The notes beneath the pieces are model-generated. The model saw only the letters and a list, made by a program, of their open reading frames with translations. It was not told the DNA's origin and searched no databases. A program made the translations under genes and the position numbers. Below are positions 46,545 through 58,002 of a stretch of DNA of 64,000 bases, in pieces; within the stretch, counting starts at the first letter, position 1, and each line of letters begins with the position of its first letter. The DNA is from Scilla litardierei (taxonomy: Eukaryota; Streptophyta; Magnoliopsida; Asparagales; Asparagaceae), in the NCBI GenBank assembly GCA_030789695.1, contig CM061139.1, forward strand, positions 195,645,641-195,709,640. The letters run 5' to 3'.

Positions 46545-48045
46545 CCCTTATATAAGTACTTATGTTGAACAGTTATCAAAATGTTGGTAAAATTGTTGTT
46601 AGCATGTTTTTACTCCAACAGAAGGTATTACTCTTAATATGTTAGTAGAATCATTACTAGTAGCATGTTATATGATCGTTGGTTTAATATTATGATATAA
46701 ACACCTCTAGGGTAGAGAACATAATAAAATTGAATACTTGGACGTCGTAATAATTGTTTTACATTCTAATTCTGTCGAAGCAAACCTAACTCGGACATTT
46801 ATTTAATCGAAACAGAGAACTAGTCGTTACATAGCGTAACGCGCGTCCAGACGAACCCACGACAACCGATACCACCGGAAACATGCATGTGATACTTGCC
46901 AGTATTTGTTTAGGCCACATTTAGGCCAATTTTGTGTACTAGTGTAAAAGAGACTAGGCGATGAAATGATAGTCGCCTAGACGCCCTTACTAGATCTAGC
47001 TTGACAACGAAACTAGATCCGACACCTTTACTATGTTTCATTTCATGCTGTCATGTCACGTTTACTTTCAATTAACTGTACGCACTCTTATCTGCATCTT
47101 GCCATGTCATTCATGCATCGAAACGCCATCATGATTGTGTAGCACACGCTACAATAAAATTGTTAACTATTGAGGCTAGGCACCTACTTTGCGGGCACAA
47201 TCTTATGCCAATAACACTTCCTGGCTCGTGATCCAGAAGATGGGCATCAGTCCATATACACATGGAGGGATAGGGTTAAACGGTCGCTTGAGCGTAGAAG
47301 TGAGCATGTACAGCCACTTCAGCCAAAATACGGAAACTCTGTGCATAAAGTGATAAATTAGTGAATCATGAATCGTGAATCGTGAATCGTGAAATAGTGT
47401 TTTTAGTAGTTTCTGCTACGACGTGCATACTTGTTTCATCATGTCATCTTAATTGTTACGTTCTTTAAATGTCATGCCATTTCATCATATTAGAACTGCT
47501 AGTCGCTTTACTTTATTTAATCCTTGCACAAAAGTCCTCTGTTTTTCTTTGGAAGACTTTTGCTAACATGTGCCTTCTTCTCTTGGGTGTCACATGTCAG
47601 GTTCTGAGCCAGAGTCAGTTGTAGGAGACGAGCAGTACGTGGACTTATAGTTCGAGGTTCCTGCAGAGGCTGAGTTCGAGGACATTGGTGACCTGTCCTA
47701 GACTCACTTAGAGCCTTCTTTTAGTTGTAGCTGTTTTAGTCGTTGTTGTTAGGTTTCGGTGCGTAGCAGCTACCTCTCTGTTTATGTTTCGGCCATGCTT
47801 TAAGCCTTTTGTTTCAGACTATGTACTCTTGTGACTTTTTTCTGTGATGTTAGAATACTTGTTGGATGTTGTTGGTAGATATTTCTATGTCTGCTCCTTA
47901 TTTATTATTGTTGTTGTTTCATCGCATTGCAAGAATCTGCTATTGGTATCATTCACAGACGCTTATCGGACTGCAGCTTCACAGCTCCAAGTCCGAGCGG
48001 ACCTTCTCACGTCTCGTCTTCCGTACTTGGGAAGCCGGGCGTGAC
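46545..48045 (-). mobile_element. Probable antisense TGTCACGCCC-type LTR, left end undefined
   Basis: At 48045 the minus strand begins TGTGTCACGCCCGGCTTCCC, a typical Ty3-type LTR start. The other end is not found, so the extent is uncertain. Nothing coding is recognised in this stretch. Confidence 0.4.
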
Positions 48046-48111
48046 ACACAACAAACAAATTTTTTGCATGTTGGTCGTTGTGAGTAATTTTGGTATGTGC
48101 ATCATCTTTTG

Positions 48112-49816
48112 TGATGGAAATTGAATTCCACCCCTAAGTAATTTTGATGATGAGCACACCAAATGAATGCTTAGTGTACTAACTACACTACACTACAAGT
48201 ATACAGATTTCGTGAAGCTCTACTAATACTCCAAGAAGCACGCATCAACGCTCCACGACAAAGACGAACATGGCTAAACTCAAGTGATGAAGGTCAAGCT
48301 CAAACAAAGCAAGAAGCTCAAAGAAAAGCTCATCCTCACTTCATCAAGTTGACTAAACTGCCGAAGACATGTTCAGAGTCTAGTGTGAGTGTGTCGTGTC
48401 TTTTAGGATATTTGTCAAAGCCATATCAAATAGACAACACACACACAAATGATTTCAAAACAAATGTTTTTAACTATCTTCAAAAATGGTTTTTAAAGAG
48501 CTTTTCTAGTCACTTCAATTCTCGTAGTGAAACTCCACGCACCCTGGAGTTAACTACACTTTTGACTAGAACAACAGGAAAAACTCCTCTGGGAGTCGAC
48601 TACCAAAAGTAGGGAGTCGACTACTTCTCAGAGATGAAAATTTCCTAGACTCCTCTGGGAGTCGACTACCTATATAGGGAGTCGACTACCTGCTGGAAAT
48701 TTTCATACGTTTTGAATTTGAATTTTAAATTCTTTTGAGTGATTTACTCCGAAATTTTTGGGACAAAAGTCAAACGAAATTCAAATTTCAAATCCCAGTT
48801 TTTCCCTATAAATAGAGCTTAATTCTTTTGTGAAAAATACAAGATTATTGAAAATCAAAATTTGCAAAAGCTCTCGTGAATCAAAGCTCTCTCATTTCTT
48901 CTCTAGCCAATTTTAATTTCAGTTTTTGATCTTGCAATATTTTTCCAATTCTTTTGAAGATCATATTATTATTTTGTTGGCTAAGTTGTTTTTCAAAATC
49001 CTCTCTATTATTTCTCTTTAATTCTATTTGAAGGATTTTTGAAAAAGCTCTAGATCACAAAGAACTTATCTCGTATCTTTGTGTGATCTAGACTATCATT
49101 CTATTAAGCCACTACACAATTGTCTATCTTTTGATTGGCTATAGAATCGGGTGTATTTCCAATCTCTATCACTTGTTGTAGAGTATTGTACAAATTTCTT
49201 ATTGTGTTGATTGTTGGAACACTAGACAAGTCTAGTTGTTGCCAATTGGAAAGTCCTCGGGTTGTGAGGCAAGGGTATAACCCTAGACAAGTCTAGGCGT
49301 TGTGTTCGGAAATCCTGGTCAAGGCTAGGTCGTTGGAAATCCTAACGAGTGAAGTTAGGTACTTGTATTTGCCAAGGCAGATAGTGGAAATCTCGTACCG
49401 GTTTGGTCGGGGACTGGACGTACCAGGGTTGCGGGGAACCAGGATAAAAATCCTTGTCTTTGCGCTTGCATTTTCTGTGTTTGATTATCCTTGCATTTAT
49501 TCTATCTTCAGCAAATATCAATCCTATTTCTATACGCTGAGATTTACATCTGTAATTTTATTTGCTCTAACATATACTCTGGGAGTCGACTACTGCTCAT
49601 AAGGAGTCGACTACCTGCTGTGAAATTTCGCTGTGCACTTTAAATTATATTGTTGATTAAGAACCAAGCGTAGATCGCTCTACTTGGTTTCTTAGGCAAC
49701 ATTGGAAGGTTTTGTTTTGTGTTGATTGATTAAAGAACGAAAAAGTTTTATCTTTATACAACACTATTCAACCCCCCCCCCCTTCTAGTGTTGTTTGCCA
49801 TCCACAGGATCCAACA
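48112..49816 (+). mobile_element. Solo SIRE-type copia LTR
   Basis: Starts TGATGGAAATTG, with TTTTGATGATGAGCAC about 45 bases in, and ends CCACAGGATCCAACA. A perfect 5-bp duplication TTTTG (48107-48111 and 49817-49821) surrounds it. TATAAATA is at 48807-48814. GGGAGTCGACTAC motifs occur in pairs upstream of it (48590-48690) and again near 49580-49612. No primer site follows. Confidence 0.88.
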
Positions 49817-49944
49817 TTTTGCTCATCTCACACACCACTATTCTCTGTTGATTCACGGTCACTCCCCTGTTGATCCACGAATGCCCTTGCATTTCTATAG
49901 GTTCACATGTGAGAATTTGCGCCACTAGCCCTATCCAGTTCCTC

Positions 49945-49950
49945 TATAAA
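49945..49950 (+). promoter_or_regulatory. TATA box upstream of the GRF-type pseudogene
   Basis: CTCTATAAAGCG is followed by a pyrimidine-rich stretch and then by the splice donor at 50027, the arrangement of an ordinary plant core promoter and untranslated first exon. Confidence 0.5.
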
Positions 49951-50540
49951 GCGTTGTCCACGCGACATCTTCTGCTCACAACTTATTCTCATCCTCTTCT
50001 CCTCTTCTTCTACTAACACCTAACCGGTAAGTTATGCCACATTCTTCATTGGTTATTAACTAAATCGGACCTGAGAATCATTTGTATTGCAAATTAATTC
50101 AGATTTAGTGATGAACCCAACGAAGAATTTGGTGTATCATGAAATTTTCTTCTCGTCACAATTTAAATCAGTTTGCACGTATGATCAAAAATTTTGTTTT
50201 AATGGTTTTACGGGAAATTATGTTAATTTTTATGTGATGAAAATTTGTTGTTGCAGATTATGTCAGAGGAAAATAGTAATGAAATATAGAGTAAACAACC
50301 CGGTTGCTTCTATGGCCCGAATGCTCCGATATGGACTGTAATGACAAGGGATAATATTGGGAGAATATTTTATGGTCTATCAATTACAACAAGAACAATT
50401 GATGTAAATTTTTTGTTTTGATTGATGATCGGAAGGAAATGTGTCTGAGTGAAAAGGATAATGCGAGAGAGTTTCTACATGAAATAAAAAAGTTAAAGGA
50501 AAGTCTGCAAGAACGAGAAAAGAATTATGTAGATATCTAA
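49945..50540 (+). pseudogene. GRF-type zinc-finger protein pseudogene
   Basis: After the TATA box an untranslated exon ends at CTAACCG|GTAAGTT (intron 50027-50256, 230 bp, acceptor TTGTTGCAG). The ATG at 50260 starts MSEENSNE and soon meets a TAG. Downstream the sequence reads CFYGPNAPIWTVMTRDNIGR, then a frameshift, then FFVLIDDRKEMCLSEKDNAR and a coiled-coil-like EFLHEIKKLKESLQEREKNY with a stop at 50538. The order (AP.WT..T..N.GR.F.G, then FF..IDD, then a coiled coil) fits GRF-type zinc-finger proteins of plants, which are often transposon-associated. Some zinc-binding cysteines are lost. Related fold-back repeats lie on both sides, so a larger mobile element may have carried it. Confidence 0.6.
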
Positions 50541-51063
50541 TAGGAAACATGTTTCTCTTTTTCCAGTGCCAATGAAATTAATAGAAGAGAATTTGCCATT
50601 AGCAATTATATGATGAACACTGTATCATCAACATCTGAGCAGTCAAGCAATGTGATATTGCTTGATATGCCACCAATGATGTGATTTTGTTTTGATTGTA
50701 TAGCCGTTTGTTGTTTACTGTATGTTGGTATGCATTGATGTTGTAGTAAGATGGAACACACACACATAAATATAATATAGTGTCATTAAATTTGATACAT
50801 TCACATTTTCAACATTTTGACATAAATATAAAATGAACCCCAAATATGATACATTGATATAACTGATACATTGACAAATTTGACATATTTGATAATTGAC
50901 AAATTCGACATACGTGCATAGACAAATTTGACATAAATTTTGACATAAATTTGGATGCACACAAATATGTCACATTGCTAATTCGGACTATGAAACTCGA
51001 CATAAATTTGGTACTGCTGAAATTGGATCTTGCTTGTTGTTGTAGCGTGAAAATTACACAGCA
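50541..51063. other. 3' flank of the GRF-type pseudogene with a repeated TTTGACATA motif
   Basis: Between about 50780 and 51010 the motifs ttgacata(a/t)at and gatacattgacaaattt recur irregularly. No gene is seen. Confidence 0.5.
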
Positions 51064-51385
51064 CACAACCAAAATTACTCGCCGTGCAGAACAAGCAAAA
51101 TTTTTGTCTGTTGTGCGCGGTGAGTAAAAAGTGATTCATAGACCAAAATTACTAACCACGCTCAACATGCAAATTTTTTGCATGTAGTATGCGTTGATTA
51201 AAAATTGATGCACAAACCAAATTACTCAATGTGCACAACAAGTAAAAAGTTTTGCATGTTGTGAGCGGTGAGTATAATGTGATGAACAGACCAAAATTAC
51301 TCAACTTGCACACAACATGCAAAATTTTTGCCAGTTGTGCGCGGTGCGTAAAAAATGATACACATACCAACATCACTCACCGCTC
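51064..51385. repeat. Fold-back minisatellite related to 29286-29830
   Basis: About four units of GTTGTGCGCGGTGAGTAAAA, TGATGCACA-type and CCAAAATTACTCACC. Similar sequence at 48046-48111 suggests these are the two ends of one larger element holding the GRF-type gene and later hit by the solo LTR. Confidence 0.7.
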
Positions 51386-51664
51386 GATTTTGGGTTTTTC
51401 TTAGGAATTTCAACCTTTTCTTTACTTCCAACTAACATCCGAATTTTTTTCGAGAGATTTTCGTGACCTAAACTTTTTCTGCGTCATAGATAGATTTCGG
51501 GTTTTTCGTCCCCTAAACTCGTTCGAAAGAATTTTAATACGATTCAAAACATCAGTAGAAACATTTATGTAATATATATTTTTTGGAAATAAAATGATTT
51601 TATAGGATGATATCTGCACTAAAGCATCTCATGTTTACGTAAAAAAATCAGTAAACTAATTTAG
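51386..51664. other. AT-rich spacer
   Basis: Nothing recognised. The last five bases (TTTAG) would be the left target duplication of E4. Confidence 0.5.
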
Positions 51665-51821
51665 TGTTAGAAGAGGATTAACCATGGCAAATAGCCATGG
51701 TACTATATTTATAAAACTCTCATGTTGAGTTGGGAGTCCAAGGGCCTCCCCACTAACTTAGTGGGGAGTAATGGAGAGTGATGAGGGGAGGGAGGCCAAA
51801 GGCCTCCCTCAACTCACAACA
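51665..51821 (-). repeat. 3' LTR of E4
   Basis: Plus-strand ends TGTTAGAAGAGG and CAACTCACAACA. On the minus strand a TTATAAATATAG box precedes the 8-bp inverted repeat ACCATGGC...GCCATGGT. Confidence 0.9.
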
Positions 51822-52719
51822 CTCCCCCTCATCTCTCCATTACCTTGGATTAAGCATATGAATACTTCAGGATTCAGTATGCCAATGGGGTGGATACTTC
51901 TGGATCCAGAGCCACTGTGGTTGCCTCGTTAAAACCTTAGCTGTGGAAAACCCAGTGGGAAAAACCAGCAGCTTAAGGGAAAAGAGTACAACTATCGAGG
52001 GACTCCCCCTAATATGTACAAGCTTCAGGCTTGCAGATCTCCTATGTATCTATACAATCATCTCCTATTCGTCTATACATCCATCATGTTCTGAAAGAAA
52101 ATACAATTATCACTTATCTACACAAGTTTCACTCATCTAGCGGCTATTGGAAGACAGCGTCGCTCTGGAGTGTAATGCTCTTCGAAGTTGGTAGATGACT
52201 CCACTAAAGTATTCTTTGAATCAGTCTTCAGTGTGTCTGCAAGGTACTGCTAGACCTGGCTGAGTGTTTTCAATACTTGCTTCTTGGATGATGAGCTTCT
52301 CAGAAGATGTAGACATTAGATGATGATGTGTATATATTTAGGAGGTGGCCGGCCTATTGTGTTTCAGTCATCGCGATGATCTTTAAACCTGCATATGCAA
52401 TATATATTCCTTGACCATTGGAAGTTGCGCAAAAGCAGCTTATCCTTGGTCTAGTGTTGCTCTACAGGACAACACTGTATCTGGTTAACAACTTTACTGG
52501 AGACGTTCTATCAAAGATACGTGCAGTTGGCCAGATAATACACTAGAGCTAGGCTCTTCGGGACCTAGGATGTCATCCCCCTCTTTCAGCTCCTGAAAGG
52601 TGTCATAAATAAGTATCCATTTTTAATAGGTTATAAAAGGACATCATTCTTCATAAACTCCAGCTGTATGAAGAATATGAAAGGGTTCCACCACGAAGGT
52701 GTTTAATATGTAAGCCGAG

Positions 52720-52943
52720 ACATCTTCGGCATGATTAATAATAGTTCATCTTCAGGGTGATTAATGTCATCTTCAGGATGATAGTTCATCTCCAGGATGA
52801 TAGTTCATCTTCCGGATGATTAATGTCATCTTCAGGATGATGGTTCATCTCCAGGATGATGGTTCATCTTCAGGATGATTAATGTCATCTTCAGGATGAT
52901 AATTCATCTTCAGGATGATTAATGTCATAATCAGGATGATCGT
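52720..52943 (-). repeat. Minisatellite of ATCATCCTGAAGATGA units in E4
   Basis: About 11-12 units, complementary on the plus strand to TCATCTTCAGGATGATTAATG, between the reverse transcriptase remnant and the RNase H side. The unit matches that of E1 (26894-27188). Confidence 0.9.
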
Positions 52944-53716
52944 TATACCTAGGTTTTTCATTTCCAATGTACGCTTTAAAGCTATCTGAAATCTCAATGG
53001 TCTCTGTTGGAGATCCTATTAGCTTTAAGTCGACCATATGTAAGGCAAATATAACAAATCCTGTCAACGATCTTTCGAAAAAGATACAAGGGCAGAATAT
53101 TTCTTAAGATCAACTAATGATCTTTGTAGCCTTTATGGAGAAGACATTTCTACGTTTCTCTTTTATCTCTGGGGGTAGAGTATACCCTTCTGAAAGTTTT
53201 ATATATATCTCTATATTTGCCGTATATATATGCAGTCACAACGTCCATGAGCTGCATGTATTGGCTTTTGCAGAGAAGTGTAGGCTTAGTAGGAAAATGA
53301 TCACATTTCCTTCATTTCAATTTCTTTATGAAATTCGAATTATATTCCACAGGTTTTTACATATTCAGGTGTATGGACTACCGGTCCAAAGACTTTGCTT
53401 TTCAAGAGTGAGTCCAGCTCTACTCTTATTGCCTCGTCCCACTTTGGCCATTCTATGCGTTTACGCTATAGAAAAGTGGGTAGACGTCATCGTCGTATTC
53501 AGCGACGTGAATGGCAATAGCGAAAGCAAAACCGTCGTCGACGACTGTGCTATATCTGTCCAGTACCTCTCCAGTACATACGTAATATAATGATGTTTCT
53601 CCTGTTGTTTCCTCTGCAGGGAAAATTAGGAGGGGAGAGGTTGCTGGTCTGAGCTCAGCATCCTGTGGTTGGATCATTTTTATATATCCAGGAATCTTCC
53701 TATTATGAGGAAATTT

Positions 53717-53977
53717 TTATTTTGAACCTGGCCGACATCCTCTTTTCAAATGAGGTACAGCCAATTCTGCTGCCGGTGGATTACATTCATCTTTGGGAAT
53801 GTCAATGCTAGCTGGCGTGTTGGCAGCAGGGACGTGTGAACGAACAATCTTCTGGTTGTCCGCAATTTTATCCGTCAATTGATGTACTTTAGTCTGAATG
53901 TGAAGGATCTTCTGGATCTCAACGTCACACAGAAAAAGTATGTGGATCATAACGAGATGAGGACTTATGTGTCCCAT
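53717..53977 (-). pseudogene. Integrase to reverse transcriptase linker remnant of E4
   Basis: The reading NQKIVRSHVPAANTPASIDI...KRGCRPGSK matches the copia linker consensus. It is the least damaged of the three copies. Confidence 0.78.
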
Positions 53978-54090
53978 GATATGGTCTCAGAAGCTTCAGG
54001 CTTCTTTAGACTGCGTGCCTATTACAATGAGACTTTACTCATCAAATTCACATTTATCAAGACTTGGTGGTAAACCATAAGGAAGCGGCA

Positions 54091-54438
54091 TCAGCAATAA
54101 GATATGGCCACAAGCGGGCCGTATCGTGATAAGCGATGCGGAGTGCAGCTTGTTGGTCCGTAAATATCAACAGGCAACTGGAATCTAACAATGGACGTGA
54201 AATCCATTGGAGTCTCTTTACCAGTGACTCTGATAACCCATTCTGAGTATGAACATGCTACATGATGTTCAATTTCAATGCCAGTTGCTTGGCAGAAGTC
54301 TTGAATGATATGAGTAGTGAATTCACCCTCATTATTAGCTTTGAGAAAGCTATGTTGCGAGTGAATATGAAGGCATACAGAAGACCATCTAGTAGATGCA
54401 TATATCAGTACAGTAATGAAGTACCGAAAATGGTCCAT
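54091..54438 (-). pseudogene. Integrase remnant of E4
   Basis: The reading LKANNEGEFTTHIIQDFCQA, TGIEIEHHVACSYSEWVIRV fits the second half of the copia integrase core (sequence around the second catalytic Asp and the glutamate). The catalytic D of S.N.GEF is replaced (NNEGEF) and the final E context is damaged. Confidence 0.7.
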
Positions 54439-55165
54439 TTGCAGGGTGAATAGGCCCGCAAAAGGTCACCATGTATTCTCTCAATGAAGCCAGGAGACTC
54501 TAAACCCACTTTCAGGAGGGAAGGTCTCTCTCTAAGTTTTCCCTTATGACAAAGGGTGACAAGGAAACTCAACCTTTTGAAGAATCTTCAGGTTCTCCAA
54601 TGGATTCATTTGATAATGCGTCCATCATCGCTGATCCAGGATGACCAAGTCCATTTTGCCAGAGTTAAAAACTATGGCAAAGAAAGGCACTTCTGGTGCT
54701 CAGTCGAGTTGGCTTTCTATATGATGAATATCTGTAATTATAGGGGCCCTCTGGGGGGTCCAATGAAATCGTAAGTAGATGGTCTTCTGGCCATTCTCTT
54801 GACGAGTTACATATTGATATTCAATATATATTATCCACAATTTTCAAGCTATTTTCTTTAAAAGAAATATCCTTGAAAATTGGAGATTTCCTATATGTTT
54901 AAGAGGAGAATTTGCATCTTATAGTCTTGTTGTATGTGGGAGCAATATCAATGCTACACCAGTGCAACGAGGCACTGTCCACAATATTCCATACTTCATC
55001 TATAAGTAAAACGAAATTTTATTTAAGTCAATGAAAAAGACATTCAAAATAAAAGTTCGTACTTAAACAAATTAAAGATGAAGCAACATTGAATTTTAAA
55101 TGCATAGATAAAAGATGAAGCTTAATCGAGCAGGTCGTCGTTCTCGAAGTCATTTGCAGTGAACA

Positions 55166-56128
55166 TCATTGTTGGCTGAACAGCCGCCAAGTTTGTTTCA
55201 GGCAGAGACTTCTGGCTCGCTGATATAGTTCCTGGAGGTGGCGAGGAGTGCGGCAAATTCTGGACCAATGGCCAGTCATGCCGCATCTATGGCATTTATC
55301 CTCCCAGTTCTTCTTAGGAAGTGACACTTGGTCAGTGTTCTTTTGCTTCCATATGAAGTTACTCTTTCCTGTATTCTTGTTGTTGGACGGGGGTGCTGCT
55401 CCTCGTCCATTCTTCATCACAGCTTTCCCTTTGTTATTATTAGCCTTCTTCTTGTTTTTCCACTTCTGGGGAGAAACGTGGTGGGCTTCAGGGATAGGGG
55501 CAGTGCCGGCTGGACGTAAATTATGAGTGGCTAGCAGTAAGTCTCGATTCTGCTCTGCCCTAAGTAGACATGAGATCAGATCAGAGAATTGCGTGAAGTT
55601 GCGTTCACGATACTGCTGCATGAGGATTGCATCTTTCTCGTGAAACGAAGTAAATGTCTTTTCCAACATGCGTTGTTCTGTCACTTCTTCACCGCACAAC
55701 TTCAGGTGTGAGGTGATGTTATGAAGTGCAGAATTATACTCAGCGACGGACTTATAGTCCTGAAGTCTGAGGTTTTCCCACTCATAACTGGCACGCGGTA
55801 ATATAACATCAATTTGATACCGTGCCTCCAGAACTGTCCACTGGTCCTTTGGGTCCTCAACCATTAAGTATTCGGCCTTTAAGGTCCGATCTATATGTTT
55901 CCTAATGTAGATTATGGCTTTCGCCTTATCTACATCGGATACAGTGGTTGAAGTGCCGCTGCTGGATGCAGCAGAAACATCGGCCGCTGCTGGGGCCGAG
56001 GAAGGAGCCAAAATGGACCCAAGGAGGGCCATCGAACGCAAGTGGAACTTCAGGTCCACTCGCCAACTCAGGTAATTCTTCCCTGCAGAGTCAAGGACTT
56101 CGAAATCGACGCTTGCCAATTTTGCCAT
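55166..56128 (-). CDS. gag of E4, intact open frame
   Basis: From ATG at 56128 (upstream ATG in the same frame at 56155 is outside the conserved start) the frame encodes 320 residues. It has the UBN2-type gag domain of copia elements: FEVLDSAGKNYLSWRVDLKF at the N-terminus, IYIRKHIDRTLKAEYLMVED, YEWENLRLQDYKSVAEYNSA, LKLCGEEV and DAILMQQYRERNF. A basic Lys/Asn-rich linker and one CCHC knuckle (CHRCGMTGHWSRIC, about residues 279-292) follow. Gag assembles the cytoplasmic particle that packages element RNA. The frame ends without joining pol, so a frameshift or stop separates them. ATAAA after a TAG acceptor candidate precedes the ATG. Confidence 0.82.
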   Translation of the reverse strand: MAKLASVDFEVLDSAGKNYLSWRVDLKFHLRSMALLGSILAPSSAPAAADVSAASSSGTSTTVSDVDKAKAIIYIRKHIDRTLKAEYLMVEDPKDQWTVLEARYQIDVILPRASYEWENLRLQDYKSVAEYNSALHNITSHLKLCGEEVTEQRMLEKTFTSFHEKDAILMQQYRERNFTQFSDLISCLLRAEQNRDLLLATHNLRPAGTAPIPEAHHVSPQKWKNKKKANNNKGKAVMKNGRGAAPPSNNKNTGKSNFIWKQKNTDQVSLPKKNWEDKCHRCGMTGHWSRICRTPRHLQELYQRARSLCLKQTWRLFSQQ

Positions 56129-56567
56129 TTTATCTATGCAATTTAAAATAAGCATGAATTAATTTAAAATTGAAATTCACGCATAACAAATAAAGTAAGC
56201 AAAATGTGGGGAACGGCCAGATACCCAAAAATGTACAAAGTCCAAAGTCCGAATATACAGTTCATAAAGAAAAGAAAAATACAACTTGGAAACCCAGAAT
56301 GTATCCCTATATTTTCAAATTTACGACGTCGTCTTCATTTTGTCGGTACACTGGTCTTTGGCAAAATTACATATAATCCTCACTTACAAATTCTCTCAAA
56401 AATAAAATTAAATTGCAAGGAATTTAAAGGGTATCAAATTGGCCGATCCCAAAAATCACATTTTAGCTTACATAAACATCCACGCAGTTTATAAATGCTA
56501 CAGGCATAAAATAAACAACCACGCATGTATATAACACAGGCATATAAAATATGGAAAAATAGACTAT

Positions 56568-56668
56568 AAAATATAATAATCTCTCGGACCACGGGGAGAC
56601 GTCATACACCGTTAGGTTAGTTTACTAACGACAGAGCGGTCGCAGGATCCTTAAGATAATTATATTTT
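56568..56668 (-). ncRNA. Conserved structured leader element, E4 copy
   Basis: The closing stem is AAAATATAAT (56568-56577) with its complement (56659-56668), extendable by four pairs past a mismatch. Its sequence differs from E1-E3 but pairing is kept. The inner hairpin is CGTTAG...CTAACG, and GATCCTGCGACCGCTCTG is conserved. Confidence 0.65.
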
Positions 56669-56734
56669 GAAAAAATCGTAATATTCCATAATTTAATAAT
56701 AATGCAATAGTGTTATTATTTTAGCAATATGAAA

Positions 56735-57110
56735 GACTGGGCGACAGGCCCATGACAAGGAATTAAAATAAATTAATAGTTTGAATTGGGCTGCAGGCCC
56801 ATAAATATTAATCATTTTAATATATTATGTATATTTGGGCTGCATGCCCATTTGCCAAAAATTAACAAATTAATTATAGCAATTTGAATTAACATGGCAT
56901 CAGGCACAATTTGTCAAATTAAAATATTGTTAATATTTGGGCTTCTGGCCCGATTTCAAAATTCTAATTGACACATTAAAAATTGCAACTGGATTTACTG
57001 GGCTTCAGGCCCAAAGTTAGTAGTCAAAAATTAATAATTAAGCTAAACGGTGCTGCTGGCCCATAAGACTTAATTTCATTGTTAGAAAAAATGGGCTGCG
57101 TCGTGATGTA
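56735..57110 (-). repeat. Dispersed GGGC...GCCC hairpins in the E4 leader
   Basis: Six short palindromes on the plus strand (for example TGGGCTGCAGGCCCA, GGGCTTCTGGCCC, GGGCTTCAGGCCC) are spread through AT-rich DNA, echoing the compact arrays of E2 and E3. Confidence 0.8.
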
Positions 57111-58002
57111 AATACATATATATGAAACACACAAGATTTAAATATGAGAAAGATAAATCATATAACTCTGTCACCCTTTGTTCTAAGCCCATATTGCAAC
57201 TGCACAATGCAGTGGTGAAAAAGCTCCTAAGTCCATGAAATCCATGATTTTTTCAACCATAAATATTTTAGTGCATGAAGAAATAGGGCCTATCTTCTAC
57301 ATTGTGATTAGCATCAAGACTCTTTAGTCTACGTGACATTATTGCCTCATTCTAATAAGCTTCTATGACACAATCACAAAGGTGCATTCCCACCCGCAGG
57401 TACAATATGCCTCATTCATCACATGCATAACCTCGCTAAAAAGTTGGCCCTAACTCTTACAGAATTAAGTCAACTTGATGCCTAATTATAAACACCGTGG
57501 TTACCACTGCCATGAAATCACTCTGTAAATGATCTAAATTTCATAAAAGCGTTTTTATGATAATGATTAAACTACTCCATCCAAATTGAGTTTGTAGTAT
57601 ATCAGCTCACATACAGAAAATAAATACCAGAGCCCGGGGGGGCCGAAAAGGGTTTATGGGTGTGTGTATATATATATATATATATATATTGTGTGATTTT
57701 TGATGATTATCAAAATGTGGCAGTTTAATACTAGCCTATAGAATTGGCTACGTAAAATCTTAGCATACTACAGTATGTAGGTATCTACGTGATCGAAAAG
57801 AAATTACCTCTAGATCAAAGATCTAGGGAAGATCGGGATAATAATAAAAAAATCCGTAGATAGCGCCGCTCCCGATATGCTCCAAAGAAAAATCCACGCA
57901 AAGCTTTGACGCAAAGGATTACCGCAACAACAGATTCCTTCGCGGGTAGGGGTTTGATTTTTGGAAAGAGACGGGAAGAAAAGCTCAAAAAAGAAGAGCG
58001 GA

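Larger units (their letters stand above)
56134..57807 (-). other. Intron-like leader of E4
   Basis: Minus-strand donor GATCTAGAG|GTAATTTC at 57807 and acceptor TTGCATAG at 56134, five bases before the gag ATG. The donor context is the same as in E1 (GATCTAGAG|GTAATTC). Length is 1674 bp. Confidence 0.5.

Noticed and set aside
45876..46555. Overlapping GC-rich frames at 46 kb
   Set aside because: They are read-through of the GGCCCGGGCC ends of a hAT element.
46545..48045. A solo LTR with defined ends
   Set aside because: The right end is LTR-like, but no left end with a matching duplication was found.
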